Assembly (NCBI GenBank): GCA_945873105.1
Contig: CAMCBW010000037.1
Location: 1 to 56,155 of the forward strand
Reading direction: 5' to 3'
Origin: Tangfeifania diversioriginum
GTDB taxonomy: Bacteria > Bacteroidota > Bacteroidia > Bacteroidales > Prolixibacteraceae
DNA length: 56,155 nt
The notes under the pieces are model-generated. The model was given only the letters and a program-made list of their open reading frames with translations. It was not told the origin of the DNA and searched no databases. This document shows, piece after piece, positions 35,840 to 44,237 of this stretch (the stretch's first letter is position 1; each line of letters starts with the position of its first letter). Both the position numbers and the translations under genes were made by a program.

Positions 35840-36625
35840 TCATTGTCGTACTTCAATTGAAACAATGAACTCTCCCTTATTATTTCCAAGGTCAGTGTCA
35901 TTTACACCGAGAAAAAGTTCACCGGATTCATTTGATTTGAAAACTGATGAACTCCCAACAAAAAAAGGATTTCCATTTCCAATTTTGGCAATAAGGCCTG
36001 CAACCGGCTTCCCTTTTACTACACAATAGGTATTCCAGTCAGGACGGTTGGTGATTCCATCTGGCCCTCCATAAGTTGTAGCATTAGCATATACGTTTCC
36101 GCTGGCAGTTATTTCCAGGTTTTGTCCTTTTGATAGCTGGACACCTGTTGCTGTCCATGCCTTTTTGCCGGAAACCTTAATCTCACCAGATCCCAAAGGA
36201 GAAACAGTGCTTATTGATAAAACAACACTAAATTCCCCTTTGTTATTGCCAACATCATTATCATTAATTCCCAAATAGATGCGGCCGTTTTGAGGAGCAG
36301 AAAAAGCAAATGAATTTCCTGCAAAAAAGGGATTTCCATTTCCAATTTTCATAATAAGGCCTGCATGAGGCTTTCCATTTACGACGCAATAGGTTCTCCA
36401 GTCGGGACGGTTAGTAATACCTTCAGGGCCGCATTGTACCGTATTATTGGCATACACTCTGCCACTGGCAGTGAGACTGATTTGCTGACCTTTTACTGCA
36501 TCAATACCCGCGTCAGTCCAAGTTTTTTTACCGTCAACCTTTACGGTCTGGGCTGATAGACTGAATGTGAATAAAACAAGGAAGAATAATTGAAATATTC
36601 TCCTAATTGTCTGACTTGTCTTCAT
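35840..36625 (-). CDS. Secreted tandem PA-IL (LecA)-like lectin
   Basis: A 261-residue exported protein (signal ends near SLSAQ) made of two ~110-residue repeats. Each repeat has the order KxWTxxGxxxxKGQ, ITASGxVYANxTxxxGPxGITNRPDW, YCVVxGKPxAGLIxKIGNGNPFF, and LGxNDxDxGNNKGEF. This mirrors Pseudomonas LecA (PA-IL): GPxGD-xxP, GALVMKIGNSG and YNDVPGTYGNNSGSF, whose Asp/Asn residues bind calcium and galactose. The NDND(V/L)GNN loop keeps those ligands in both copies. A calcium-dependent galactose-type lectin with two sites is therefore plausible, by homology only. It is encoded between FISUMP and Sel1/Ig-like genes. Confidence 0.8.
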   Translation of the reverse strand: MKTSQTIRRIFQLFFLVLFTFSLSAQTVKVDGKKTWTDAGIDAVKGQQISLTASGRVYANNTVQCGPEGITNRPDWRTYCVVNGKPHAGLIMKIGNGNPFFAGNSFAFSAPQNGRIYLGINDNDVGNNKGEFSVVLSISTVSPLGSGEIKVSGKKAWTATGVQLSKGQNLEITASGNVYANATTYGGPDGITNRPDWNTYCVVKGKPVAGLIAKIGNGNPFFVGSSSVFKSNESGELFLGVNDTDLGNNKGEFIVSIEVRQ

Positions 36626-36666
36626 AATAGGATATTTAACTGATTTGCAAATTCAATAATTTTCCA

Positions 36667-39600
36667 TTAATAGATTTTTATCTCAGAGGCATTTTCGTAC
36701 CTTACTTTCATGTCGCGTGGGATGACGAAGATGCTGACGTTCCCTTTCTTCAGCGATGTTGTCTTTCTTTTCTCATCTCTCATAAAAGATAATTCTTTGG
36801 CAGGTATTTCCACATTAACCGATGACTTCGCCTGACCAATTTTATCGATGGCATCAGTGGCTTTTTTACCTAATCCTGATATCGATATTTTAAAGTTACC
36901 CTTACCAATGCTCATATCTTTCTTCTCGTCTGCTGATGTATTGGGATCTTCAAATAGTTTTTGGTTACCGTCACCTCTCAGAATAACAAGTTGCCCTGAC
37001 TCCCAGTTAAATGTATTGTACAATTTTTCGAATATAGCTTTCTCCATTCCTGCAATAGGCCCGGTTTTATCTTTCATTATTTCGAAATCAACTTTTTCGG
37101 CCAGTGACATGCCGGTGTACAAATCGATTGCCAGCTCATTATAAGCGGAACCTGATTTTATTTTATCAAAAATTACCCCTTTAATTTCTGAAAAAAGCAT
37201 GGCAAACAGCCCCTCTGAATCACCACTGTTAATTTTATACATGGCATCAGTAACAGAGAGCAAGGCACCAATTCCCATCAAATCAAGAGCAGTAGCGAAG
37301 ATTTTGGACTCACGCGTTTCAGTATTGAGCGGGTTGGTGAGAAAATAAATCTGAGTAGCATCAGCCGGTAATCCGTTTTTGATATTGAAATGGGCCTTCC
37401 TTGCCGGATGGGTTGATGCAAATACCTCCTTACCCAGCCTGTCGGTGAGGGTCACCCTTGCTTCATAATAATGATTGCCAGGTGCCATTGGCCTGATTTT
37501 AGCATATCCCCCTTTATCTTTGAGCGCATATTCCGGCATCCTGAGGTGGTTTAATTCTCCTTTGTCTTTGAACGAACGGATTTGCATAATTTCAGCAAAA
37601 GGTGCTTCCGGGTATTTTTCCAGTTTATAATAATCAAGCAGATAATCGGGTGCCGAACTCAGGTTTTTTATTTCCAGCCTGATAGCCAAAGGTGTATCCC
37701 CCGATGTTCCGCCTAATCCCCAATAATTGATTATTTCATTGAGCCTGAGTTCTGGGTTCCAGGCGTCTTTAATTTTGACACGGATCGGAACTTCTTCTCC
37801 TGCATTGATAATGCCTTTGCCTTCATACCCATTCTCAACCAGGTCGAATATGATATTTAGCCCAATTGAAATTTCTGCTTTTATAGGAGTAACCATATTC
37901 TCAGCTATTACTTCAACGATTTCGGTCAATGGCTTGCTGGGCGGACTATCGGATGCATAAAAATAAGCTACTTCAACAGAGCCACTTTGATCGGTAAACA
38001 CCTCAATTTTTTTGCCTATTTTCCCGTTAGGTCCTCGCAACATACCCAAAGGGTTTGCCCCTGTAATCGAAAATATTGTTTTGGAAAATTTAAGAGGTTG
38101 TAAATTCTCATCCTGAAGGGTAGCTGTGATTAAGGCAGGAAACCGTTTATCAGGAGGGACAATCCCTTTGGATGACGAAATTCCCATGGATGGCTCAACT
38201 TCTACTTTACCACGTTCAGAAATAAAACCAATGTAAGCCAGGTCTTCTTTTTTCAATTCAGGGCAACTAACCAACACAGCTGTTGAGTTGATAAAATGAC
38301 CTGAATTTCTTAAAGATTCTGCGGTAGGCGCAGTATAAACGACTTTCGCCTGCCCGTTGGCATCGGTGATGGCTGATTTGGCAGAGAGGCTGCCCGGAGT
38401 AATCCCATAATTTTCAGTAATCGAAAACGAAACAGTTTTGCCGGAAATGGGTTTTGTTACCTGATTATCACCGGATGCGGATGAATATAGAGTGGCAGTA
38501 ATTTCTACGGTAGATTGTCCATCGGGCTTAACTTCTTTGGGTGATGCGGCCGCCTTAACTGCATAGTCCGTTTTTTCCGTTTCATGGGAAGCGGTCGAGT
38601 TGGGATTCTTGTATCTTACATATCCAATAGATGCTCCCTGACGCTCTCCTGGATCAAATCCCCATGAGACAAGGTATCCTGTGGAGGGATCAAAGAACCT
38701 ACCGGTTCCTTCCATATACAACAGACCTGAATTTACTCTCCCTTCAAAGTCAAAATTCTTATATGCTTTATTATACCTTGGCGCATCTTCAGGATAGAAA
38801 AGTTTTCCGTTAAGATTCCAGTCCGAAAAACTGAATCTGGGTGGATGCGTTGATGTTAAAATATATTTTTTGCTTTTCCCAAGTTGAGCTTCACTAAGCT
38901 CATTGTATTCCGACAATACAACCTCGTTGTTTTTGTTTATGTACATGTAACGATAATGGGAGTAGAGGCTATTAGGTTTAGGATGTACTTCTTTTAAAAT
39001 GACCCGTGCGTAAATTTTTTGAATATCGGCTATCGTATTTTTGTCCTTAAGCAACCCTTTTTCGTATTCGTAAATTTGCGAAGCTGCACCCAGGGAATAT
39101 TGGTATGATGTGGCACCTTCAAACTCCCATCGTTCGAATTTTTTACTGGTACTAGTAGTGTCTATTTCAGCCTTTTCAATATTTGGTTTCCATTCAGTAA
39201 CAGGACTCCATGACATCAATCTTTTGATTACTTCTTTTCTTTCCTCTGGGGTTAAAAAATAATCATCAAGAGCACCTTCATGGGAGGATGCTCCATCCCG
39301 ATGAGTTTCAAAATGGCTTTTCGGAAGATATTTGCCGAATATTTCATCATTATTGCAGCTATTTTGAAAATCAGCAACAAATTTTCTTTTGTTTTCGTCA
39401 TAAAGTTGTGCTATTGTCCGATTTCTTAGAAAGAATTCTTTACCTCTCGATTTCATTACAGATTCATATAATTGAGGTCTATGTTTTTCCATAAAGAGCA
39501 TCTCATGTATTGTTGCCACCTGAGCATAAAACACTTTCTCAACATTGTTTTTGGCAAAAGACTTGCTAGAATATAGCAATGCTTTGGGAAGTCCCTGTTT

Positions 39601-40026
39601 TGCAGCCTTTGTACACATTTCTTCTGCCAGTGTTTTATTGATAACCACCCCGCCATTCCCATACATATATATTTCAAATAACGCATACTGCGCTTGTGGA
39701 TGTCCTTGTTCTGCTGCTAATAAATGCCATTTTAAACTTTCTTTGGAATATCCCGAGCGACTAAGTTCATAGCCAACTACAAATTGAGCGTCAGCATTTC
39801 CTTTTACTGCGGCTTCGTTATAAATTTCTTGAGCACGCTTGAGAGCTTTTGACACATCTACTCCTTCAGGGGGTGGTATTACATATGTCAAATCCCACAA
39901 TCTTTTTGCCTCTGCGAGATCATTTGGACTAACTTGCTGAGCAATTGTCTTTAGCGATACAAGAATAGCTGGCATTAAAATAATACAGAAAATACAAGGT
40001 AAGAATATGCTTTTAACAACATTCAT
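36667..40026 (-). CDS. Large secreted Sel1-repeat and Ig-like (Big_1) protein
   Basis: About 1119 residues from ATG 40026; an ATG at 40044 adds 6. A signal peptide is followed by Sel1-like TPR repeats (roughly 45-150: AVKGNADAQFVVGYEL, AAEQGHPQAQYALFEIYMYGNG, AAKQGLPKAL). A long middle part is unassigned. Bacterial Ig-like/invasin-type repeats follow near 500-620 (VKPDGQSTVEITATLY, PISGKTVSFSI, ITDANGQAKVVYTAP), with a second possible one after. The C-terminal 350 residues match nothing I recognise and are probably periplasmic or surface-exposed. Its gene lies 15 nt after the FISUMP gene at 40060 and 41 nt before the lectin gene, so cotranscription is likely. Adhesion or envelope scaffolding is a guess. 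Confidence 0.75.
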   Translation of the reverse strand: MNVVKSIFLPCIFCIILMPAILVSLKTIAQQVSPNDLAEAKRLWDLTYVIPPPEGVDVSKALKRAQEIYNEAAVKGNADAQFVVGYELSRSGYSKESLKWHLLAAEQGHPQAQYALFEIYMYGNGGVVINKTLAEEMCTKAAKQGLPKALLYSSKSFAKNNVEKVFYAQVATIHEMLFMEKHRPQLYESVMKSRGKEFFLRNRTIAQLYDENKRKFVADFQNSCNNDEIFGKYLPKSHFETHRDGASSHEGALDDYFLTPEERKEVIKRLMSWSPVTEWKPNIEKAEIDTTSTSKKFERWEFEGATSYQYSLGAASQIYEYEKGLLKDKNTIADIQKIYARVILKEVHPKPNSLYSHYRYMYINKNNEVVLSEYNELSEAQLGKSKKYILTSTHPPRFSFSDWNLNGKLFYPEDAPRYNKAYKNFDFEGRVNSGLLYMEGTGRFFDPSTGYLVSWGFDPGERQGASIGYVRYKNPNSTASHETEKTDYAVKAAASPKEVKPDGQSTVEITATLYSSASGDNQVTKPISGKTVSFSITENYGITPGSLSAKSAITDANGQAKVVYTAPTAESLRNSGHFINSTAVLVSCPELKKEDLAYIGFISERGKVEVEPSMGISSSKGIVPPDKRFPALITATLQDENLQPLKFSKTIFSITGANPLGMLRGPNGKIGKKIEVFTDQSGSVEVAYFYASDSPPSKPLTEIVEVIAENMVTPIKAEISIGLNIIFDLVENGYEGKGIINAGEEVPIRVKIKDAWNPELRLNEIINYWGLGGTSGDTPLAIRLEIKNLSSAPDYLLDYYKLEKYPEAPFAEIMQIRSFKDKGELNHLRMPEYALKDKGGYAKIRPMAPGNHYYEARVTLTDRLGKEVFASTHPARKAHFNIKNGLPADATQIYFLTNPLNTETRESKIFATALDLMGIGALLSVTDAMYKINSGDSEGLFAMLFSEIKGVIFDKIKSGSAYNELAIDLYTGMSLAEKVDFEIMKDKTGPIAGMEKAIFEKLYNTFNWESGQLVILRGDGNQKLFEDPNTSADEKKDMSIGKGNFKISISGLGKKATDAIDKIGQAKSSVNVEIPAKELSFMRDEKRKTTSLKKGNVSIFVIPRDMKVRYENASEIKIY

Positions 40027-40059
40027 TTTTTCTTTGGCTTTCATATTTCCATTATAAAT

Positions 40060-40932
40060 TTATTTCTCTATTCTAATACACCTCACCGAATAGAAATTAC
40101 TTTCACTAGCTCGAGCTCTGAAAAGCGTATTGGAGTTATACAAAATACTTTTGTACGCAGCAGTTCTACGTGCAATCGTTGTGGAAGTCCACCAGTATCC
40201 TGCCCTACCCAGATCACCAAAAGGGTTTATATCTTTCGGATTCATAGATCCTCCGGGCAATGCGTTGAAGCTGATTTCATTGGTGGCTCCAGTGTTGGGT
40301 TCTTGCCATAAACCATCCCCGTTTACAATCATGCCTGTTGCTTTCAGTTTGCCACCGACCGTGCCTTCTCCGCCGAGGTAATCAATCATTTTCTGCCATT
40401 CTTCCTCCGAAGGCACATGCCAGCCTTCGGGGCATAAAGAACCTTCCTGTACAGCATAATAATTGTAAAGCCTGCCATATATCTGCCAATTGCTTTCCTC
40501 ATTTTCGTACCAGACATACATACCTTCTTCCTTACTTTTTTTAAGGCTGAACATTCCAGAACCCGGCGTGATGTGCTCTCCGCTGTTATACCTTGATGTC
40601 GTTAGGTTTGTGCCCATCCAAAGTTGATTTCCGATTTGAACAACAGGGTAGGTATTCCCGTCAATATCAGTCAATGTACTGTCAACGATATCGTTCAGTT
40701 TATTGTCGCTTTTATTGACAATATTAGGCCAGTCCTTTTTCTCTGTTCTGTAATGCTTTATAAACCTCTCTTTTATAATGTTAGAAGAAGGATCTTCATT
40801 GAGAAACCAATCCGGAACTTTACTTCCAAATTCCAAATCCGATTTTGAGTTTTGGGGATAAACAGATTTAATAGCAACAGAATGTGACATTATCATGGAA
40901 ATAATCACAATGACTGATCTTGAAATCTTCAT
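40060..40932 (-). CDS. FISUMP-domain secreted protein
   Basis: A 290-residue protein with an N-terminal signal (MKISRSVIVIISMIMSHSVA). It has a ~90-residue spacer containing KVPDWFLNEDPSSN and then a FISUMP domain: DIDGNTYPVVQIGNQLWMGTNLTT, YGRLYNYYAV, LCPEGWHVPSEEEWQKM, YLGGEGTVGGKLKATG, ISFNALPGG and YSVRCIRIEK. It is the first intact gene of the island and a paralogue of the 35114 gene. No lipobox is clear. Surface role inferred. Confidence 0.88.
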   Translation of the reverse strand: MKISRSVIVIISMIMSHSVAIKSVYPQNSKSDLEFGSKVPDWFLNEDPSSNIIKERFIKHYRTEKKDWPNIVNKSDNKLNDIVDSTLTDIDGNTYPVVQIGNQLWMGTNLTTSRYNSGEHITPGSGMFSLKKSKEEGMYVWYENEESNWQIYGRLYNYYAVQEGSLCPEGWHVPSEEEWQKMIDYLGGEGTVGGKLKATGMIVNGDGLWQEPNTGATNEISFNALPGGSMNPKDINPFGDLGRAGYWWTSTTIARRTAAYKSILYNSNTLFRARASESNFYSVRCIRIEK

Positions 40933-41004
40933 GATTACAAATATTTAGTGGTATTATTATCTAAATATCAATAATGTAATTATTATTTCTTAAGGCTATA
41001 TAAA

Positions 41005-41074
41005 TACTATTCAGACTTTTTGCGCTAATATTTAACAATAATGGTTTGAACCAAAAGCTGTCTTTCTTATTCAT
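41005..41074 (-). pseudogene. Decayed 5' fragment of a third FISUMP lipoprotein gene
   Basis: From ATG 41074 the minus strand reads MNKKDSFWFKPLLLNIS, aligning with the start MKKKNSFWINPLFALALS of the FISUMP lipoprotein at 35812. The DNA also matches (CCAAAAGCTGTCTTTCTTAT versus CCAAAAGCTGTTTTTCTTTT). The similarity stops within ~25 codons, so only the signal-peptide part remains. Confidence 0.6.
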
Positions 41075-41077
41075 TGC

Positions 41078-41093
41078 ACTAGATTAATCTAGT
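41078..41093. promoter_or_regulatory. Perfect 16-bp palindrome
   Basis: ACTAGATTAATCTAGT is its own reverse complement and lies 4 nt upstream of the decayed FISUMP start codon. It could be an operator left from that gene's promoter; no second copy was seen in the window. Confidence 0.35.
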
Positions 41094-41297
41094 CACAAAC
41101 TTCTTAAAATTAGAATTTTAAAATCTAATATCCTACTAAATTGACCAAAACTTCAAATAAGCTACAATGGGATTGAATTGTTTTTTCGTTTTTGCTCGAC
41201 GGAAAGATTCGGAGAATCGCGAGCCGTGTACTAGTTGAGTTTTCGGCGGTAGCAATGGCGGCTTTTTTAGCCCGTTGGGGAAAGTAACGATTTTCAT

Positions 41298-41317
41298 CAT
41301 GTAAACTGGTTTACATG
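41298..41317. promoter_or_regulatory. Operator-like palindrome CATGTAAAC-TG-GTTTACATG
   Basis: Nine-base inverted arms separated by two bases, a shape typical of dimeric helix-turn-helix regulator sites. It lies between the tRNA terminator and the island; the regulated gene, if any, is not evident. Confidence 0.4.
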
Positions 41318-41342
41318 TAGCACCTAAAACCGTCTGATAATA

Positions 41343-41385
41343 AAGAAATCAGTCAATTACATAAATTGCAACTAACTGATTTCTT
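41343..41385 (-). terminator. Hairpin after tRNA-Gly
   Basis: Arms AAGAAATCAGT (41343-41353) and ACTGATTTCTT (41375-41385) are exact reverse complements around a loop that contains a second CAATT/AATTG pairing. On the minus strand the stem follows the tRNA 3' end by 1-2 nt and is followed by TTATTATC, so it may terminate or help process the tRNA transcript. Confidence 0.55.
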
Positions 41386-41386
41386 G

Positions 41387-41459
41387 AGCGGAAAACGAGA
41401 CTCGAACTCGCGACCCTCAGCTTGGGAAGCTGATGCTCTACCGACTGAGCTACTTCCGC
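41387..41459 (-). tRNA. tRNA-Gly (anticodon CCC)
   Basis: The minus strand folds into a complete 73-nt cloverleaf. The acceptor stem is GCGGAAG/TTTCCGC with discriminator U; the D-arm is GCTC...GAGC. The anticodon stem TCAGC/GCTGA carries loop TTCCCAA, giving anticodon CCC, which reads glycine GGG codons. The T-arm is GCGAG-TTCGAGT-CTCGT. CCA is not encoded, as usual in Bacteroidota. The 3' end faces the FISUMP/lectin island. Confidence 0.95.
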
Positions 41460-41558
41460 TTGTTGAAAATTGAAGGAACAAAAATATACTATTTTGGGAA
41501 TTTCCCACCATATTTTAAACTGATTTTAGTATCACGTGCAGGATATAAAATAATAAGT

Positions 41559-41609
41559 CTGTTTTTTCTTTGCGAACTTTGCGTTCCTTGCGCGAAACGA
41601 CCGGCAAGC
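41559..41609 (-). repeat. CGCAAAG-type dispersed repeat, copy C
   Basis: On the minus strand: GCTTGCCGGTCGTTTCGCGC, then AAGGAACGCAAAG and TTCGCAAAGAAAAAAC. Same family as copies A and B but inverted. It lies between tRNA-Gly and the FNR-like gene. Confidence 0.65.
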
Positions 41610-41742
41610 TCATGAATTTTTGAAAGATAAAGCTAGAACTTACGATGGTTCTTGAAACTTAAAATGGAATTCGAGGCACAGGATGGTAACCAACCAGCGA
41701 ATTCCAGCGTAATAGGTAGGGTATCAAAAATTTTATTTTGGG

Positions 41743-42465
41743 ATGGAGAAAAACGACTACGCCGGCTATCCGGGCGTTCAAAGCAGGATGGAGTTCCTGA
41801 AAGACGAGAAAAAAATTGACGAAAGCTTTTACAAATTAATAGAGATAAAACAATTGACCGACGAGACCTTTTCCTTGAAACTGCCAAAGGCCCGCTTTCC
41901 GTTCAAGGCCGGCCAGCACATTTCGGTAGGAATCCACGGGAATTACCAGAGCCGCGAGTACTCGATCTACAGTGGTATCCACGATGAAAACCTGGAGATC
42001 TTGGTCAAGGAGGTGGAGAACGGCTATTTTACGCCCAGGCTCCATAAACTGAAAGCCGGCGACCTGGTGGAGGTGCATGGACCGTTCGGAAGATTTGGCA
42101 TCGGGCCAATAGCCGCTGAAAAGGGAAAATTCGTATTCATTGCCAGCGGTACCGGGATTGCCCCCTTCCGCAGCATGATCCGGAGCTACCCGAAAATGGA
42201 TTATACCCTCATCCATGGGGTACGTTCTTCAAAGGAGGCTTACCAAAGGGAGGAGTATGACCCTGCGCGCTATGTACTCTGCACCAGCCAGGATCCAAAG
42301 GGAGATTTCCAGGGCCGGTTGACCGGCTATCTCAAAAAATGCACCTTTGCCCCGGCAACCCAGTTTTACCTTTGCGGCAACAGCAACATGATCTTCGATG
42401 CAGTGGAGATCCTCCAGAAGAAAGGATTTAAAAGGGAGCAGATCCATTGCGAAGTCTATTTCTAA
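41743..42465 (+). CDS. Ferredoxin-NADP reductase-like FAD oxidoreductase
   Basis: A 240-residue flavoprotein with FAD and NAD(P) domains and no iron-sulfur module. The FAD-binding motif RxYS appears as SREYSIYSG, preceded by FPFKAGQHISVGI; VHGPFGRFGI follows. The NAD(P) motif is FIASGTGIAPFRSMI; LCGNSNMIFDAVEIL and the terminal aromatic EVYF are typical of the family. It probably passes electrons between NAD(P)H and a ferredoxin or flavodoxin; partner unknown. A TATTTTGG box ends directly before the ATG, suggesting a very short leader. miaB-like gene follows after ~80 nt. Confidence 0.88.
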   Translation: MEKNDYAGYPGVQSRMEFLKDEKKIDESFYKLIEIKQLTDETFSLKLPKARFPFKAGQHISVGIHGNYQSREYSIYSGIHDENLEILVKEVENGYFTPRLHKLKAGDLVEVHGPFGRFGIGPIAAEKGKFVFIASGTGIAPFRSMIRSYPKMDYTLIHGVRSSKEAYQREEYDPARYVLCTSQDPKGDFQGRLTGYLKKCTFAPATQFYLCGNSNMIFDAVEILQKKGFKREQIHCEVYF

Positions 42466-42547
42466 GGAAGATTTTTCACGAATTTCAAACAAATTTCACG
42501 AACGAAAAAGGCAAGTGAAGTGGGCATGAAAAATTTATTTGAGTAGT

Positions 42548-43897
42548 ATGAAGTATCATTTAATCACCTTGGGTTGCCAGATGAATCTTTCGGATAGCGA
42601 GAGAGTCAGTGCTGTGCTGGAGGGGATGGGATACATCCGCACCGAAATCGAGGAGGAGGCCAATTTGCTGGGCATATTGGCTTGTTCTGTCAGGCAGAAG
42701 CCCATCGACAAGATATACAACAAGATCGCCGAATGGAACCGCTGGAAGAACAGGCGTAGCCTGATCACCTTTGTCTCCGGCTGTATCCTGCCCGCCGACA
42801 AGGAGAAGTTCCTGAAGAGCTTCGACCTGATCTTTCAGATGAGTGAACTGGCGCAACTGCCCCAAATGATCAGGGAATATGGCATAGTCACTCCTGCAGG
42901 ATTAAAGCAACCCAGCCCGGTGATGCCCAAAAATGAGCACATCCTGGAGATGTGGCACATCCAGCCCAAATACCAATCCACCTACGAAGCGTATGTGCCC
43001 ATCCAGAATGGTTGCGACAAGTTCTGTACCTTCTGTGCGGTTCCCTATACCCGTGGACGGGAGGTATCACGCCCCTCGGCTGAAATATTGGAGGAGGTGC
43101 GGCACCTTGTCAGTCAGGGATACAAATCCATCACGTTGCTGGGGCAGAATGTCAACTCCTATGGTCTCGACAAAAATGGGGAGGAGCTGAGTTTCGCTGA
43201 TTTGCTTCGAAAGATTGGCGAATTTGGGAAGGCTTCCGGCGAGGAGTTCTGGCTCTACTTTACCTCTCCCCATCCGCAGGACATGAACCGGGAGGTGATC
43301 GAGGTGATTGCCGCCTATGACTGTCTGGCCAAGCAAATTCACCTGCCCATGCAGAGCGGGGATGAACGGGTACTGATCAAGATGAACCGCCGCCATTCGA
43401 TGGAGAAATACCGGCAGATCGTGGCTGACATCCGGGAACTGCTCCCACAGGCAACCCTCTTTACCGATATCATCGTGGGTTTTACCAGCGAAGGGGAACC
43501 CGAATTTCAAAATACAGTGGCAGCCATGGATGAATTCAGGTTCAACATGGCCTATATCGCCATGTACTCCCCCCGTCCGGGAGCCGCCAGTTTCCGCTGG
43601 GAAAACGAAGTGGCTGCCGAGGTCAAAAAGGATCGGCACCGCAAGTTGTCGGAAGTGATGAAGGTGCACTCCCACCAATACAATGAATCGATGGTTGGGA
43701 AAACAGTTCGTCTCCTGGTCAACGGAACAGACCGTAAAACAGGTTTTTCTACCGGATTGACGGAGGGGAAACTGATCGTCCGACTGGATCAGAAGGATGA
43801 TTCATTGCTTGGGAAGATTGTGGATGTCAAAATAACCTCTGCGGCCGATTTCTCGATGAGTGGTGCGTTGCAAATGGTGGTTAGCATTCCGGTCTAA
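42548..43897 (+). CDS. miaB: MiaB-family tRNA methylthiotransferase
   Basis: Radical-SAM enzyme of the methylthiotransferase family, best matching MiaB, which turns i6A37 into ms2i6A37 in tRNA. It has the N-terminal cluster cysteines in LGCQMNLSDSE, LACSVRQKP and VSGCILP. The radical-SAM motif is CDKFCTFCAVPYTRGRE; LGQNVNSYG, IHLPMQSGD and IVGFTSEGEPEF follow, then a C-terminal TRAM domain. It is divergent: the usual NTCS is LACS, and the GCMAE step is GCILP. ATG 42548 (MKYHLITLGC) is preferred over TTG 42539. A paralogous methylthiotransferase (mtaB) follows after a palindromic element. Confidence 0.85.
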   Translation: MKYHLITLGCQMNLSDSERVSAVLEGMGYIRTEIEEEANLLGILACSVRQKPIDKIYNKIAEWNRWKNRRSLITFVSGCILPADKEKFLKSFDLIFQMSELAQLPQMIREYGIVTPAGLKQPSPVMPKNEHILEMWHIQPKYQSTYEAYVPIQNGCDKFCTFCAVPYTRGREVSRPSAEILEEVRHLVSQGYKSITLLGQNVNSYGLDKNGEELSFADLLRKIGEFGKASGEEFWLYFTSPHPQDMNREVIEVIAAYDCLAKQIHLPMQSGDERVLIKMNRRHSMEKYRQIVADIRELLPQATLFTDIIVGFTSEGEPEFQNTVAAMDEFRFNMAYIAMYSPRPGAASFRWENEVAAEVKKDRHRKLSEVMKVHSHQYNESMVGKTVRLLVNGTDRKTGFSTGLTEGKLIVRLDQKDDSLLGKIVDVKITSAADFSMSGALQMVVSIPV

Positions 43898-43978
43898 TTG
43901 CAGTTTCTGATACGCTGGAACATACTAATTTTGTGCAATTTTATGTTTACCGTCCTATTTTAATTAAATCGCTATATA

Positions 43979-44180
43979 ACGTCCCTACGGGACTTCCTTC
44001 CATTCAAAAATTGTTTTCTAGAAATATAATGTCCCTAACGGGACAGTCCAACCAGGGACAGAAAGGTGCAAAATATACTATCATGATCTCGGTCAACAAA
44101 GTCAAACATGACAGTCCCGTTAGGGACATTATATTTCTAGATAAAGGGAAACCAAAAGTTTCATAGTCCCGTAGGGACGT
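43979..44180. repeat. Nested palindromic element, copy 1 (202 bp)
   Basis: Outer arms ACGTCCCTACGGGACT (43979-43994) and its exact reverse complement (44165-44180). Inner arms of 28 nt (44017-44044 and 44114-44141) are also exact reverse complements, each beginning or ending TCTAGAAATATAAT and containing CCCTAACGGG. Every arm carries its own small CCC...GGG hairpin. Reading frames crossing it are repeat artefacts. The 340-nt gap between miaB and mtaB holds little else; the mtaB promoter must lie in or after it. Confidence 0.85.
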
Positions 44181-44237
44181 AACAAGTTATCCATTAGCCT
44201 GTTTTGGGATAAACAGCCTGACAACAATAATAATAAT

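Larger units (their letters stand above)
40933..41386. other. Intergenic region with decayed FISUMP start and unexplained GC-rich segment
   Basis: A 454-nt gap upstream of the island and downstream of tRNA-Gly. It contains a FISUMP-like signal-peptide remnant (41030-41074), a 16-bp palindrome (41078-41093), an unexplained GC-richer segment (about 41183-41290), a CATGTAAAC/GTTTACATG palindrome (41298-41317) and a hairpin after the tRNA (41343-41385). Confidence 0.5.

Noticed and set aside
35114-41459. tRNA-integrated genomic island with attachment sites
   Set aside because: The tRNA 3' end faces the block, but no integrase and no convincing direct repeat of the tRNA end were found.
43933-44166. 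77-codon reading frame between miaB and mtaB
   Set aside because: It spans the nested palindrome; its sequence follows from the inverted arms.
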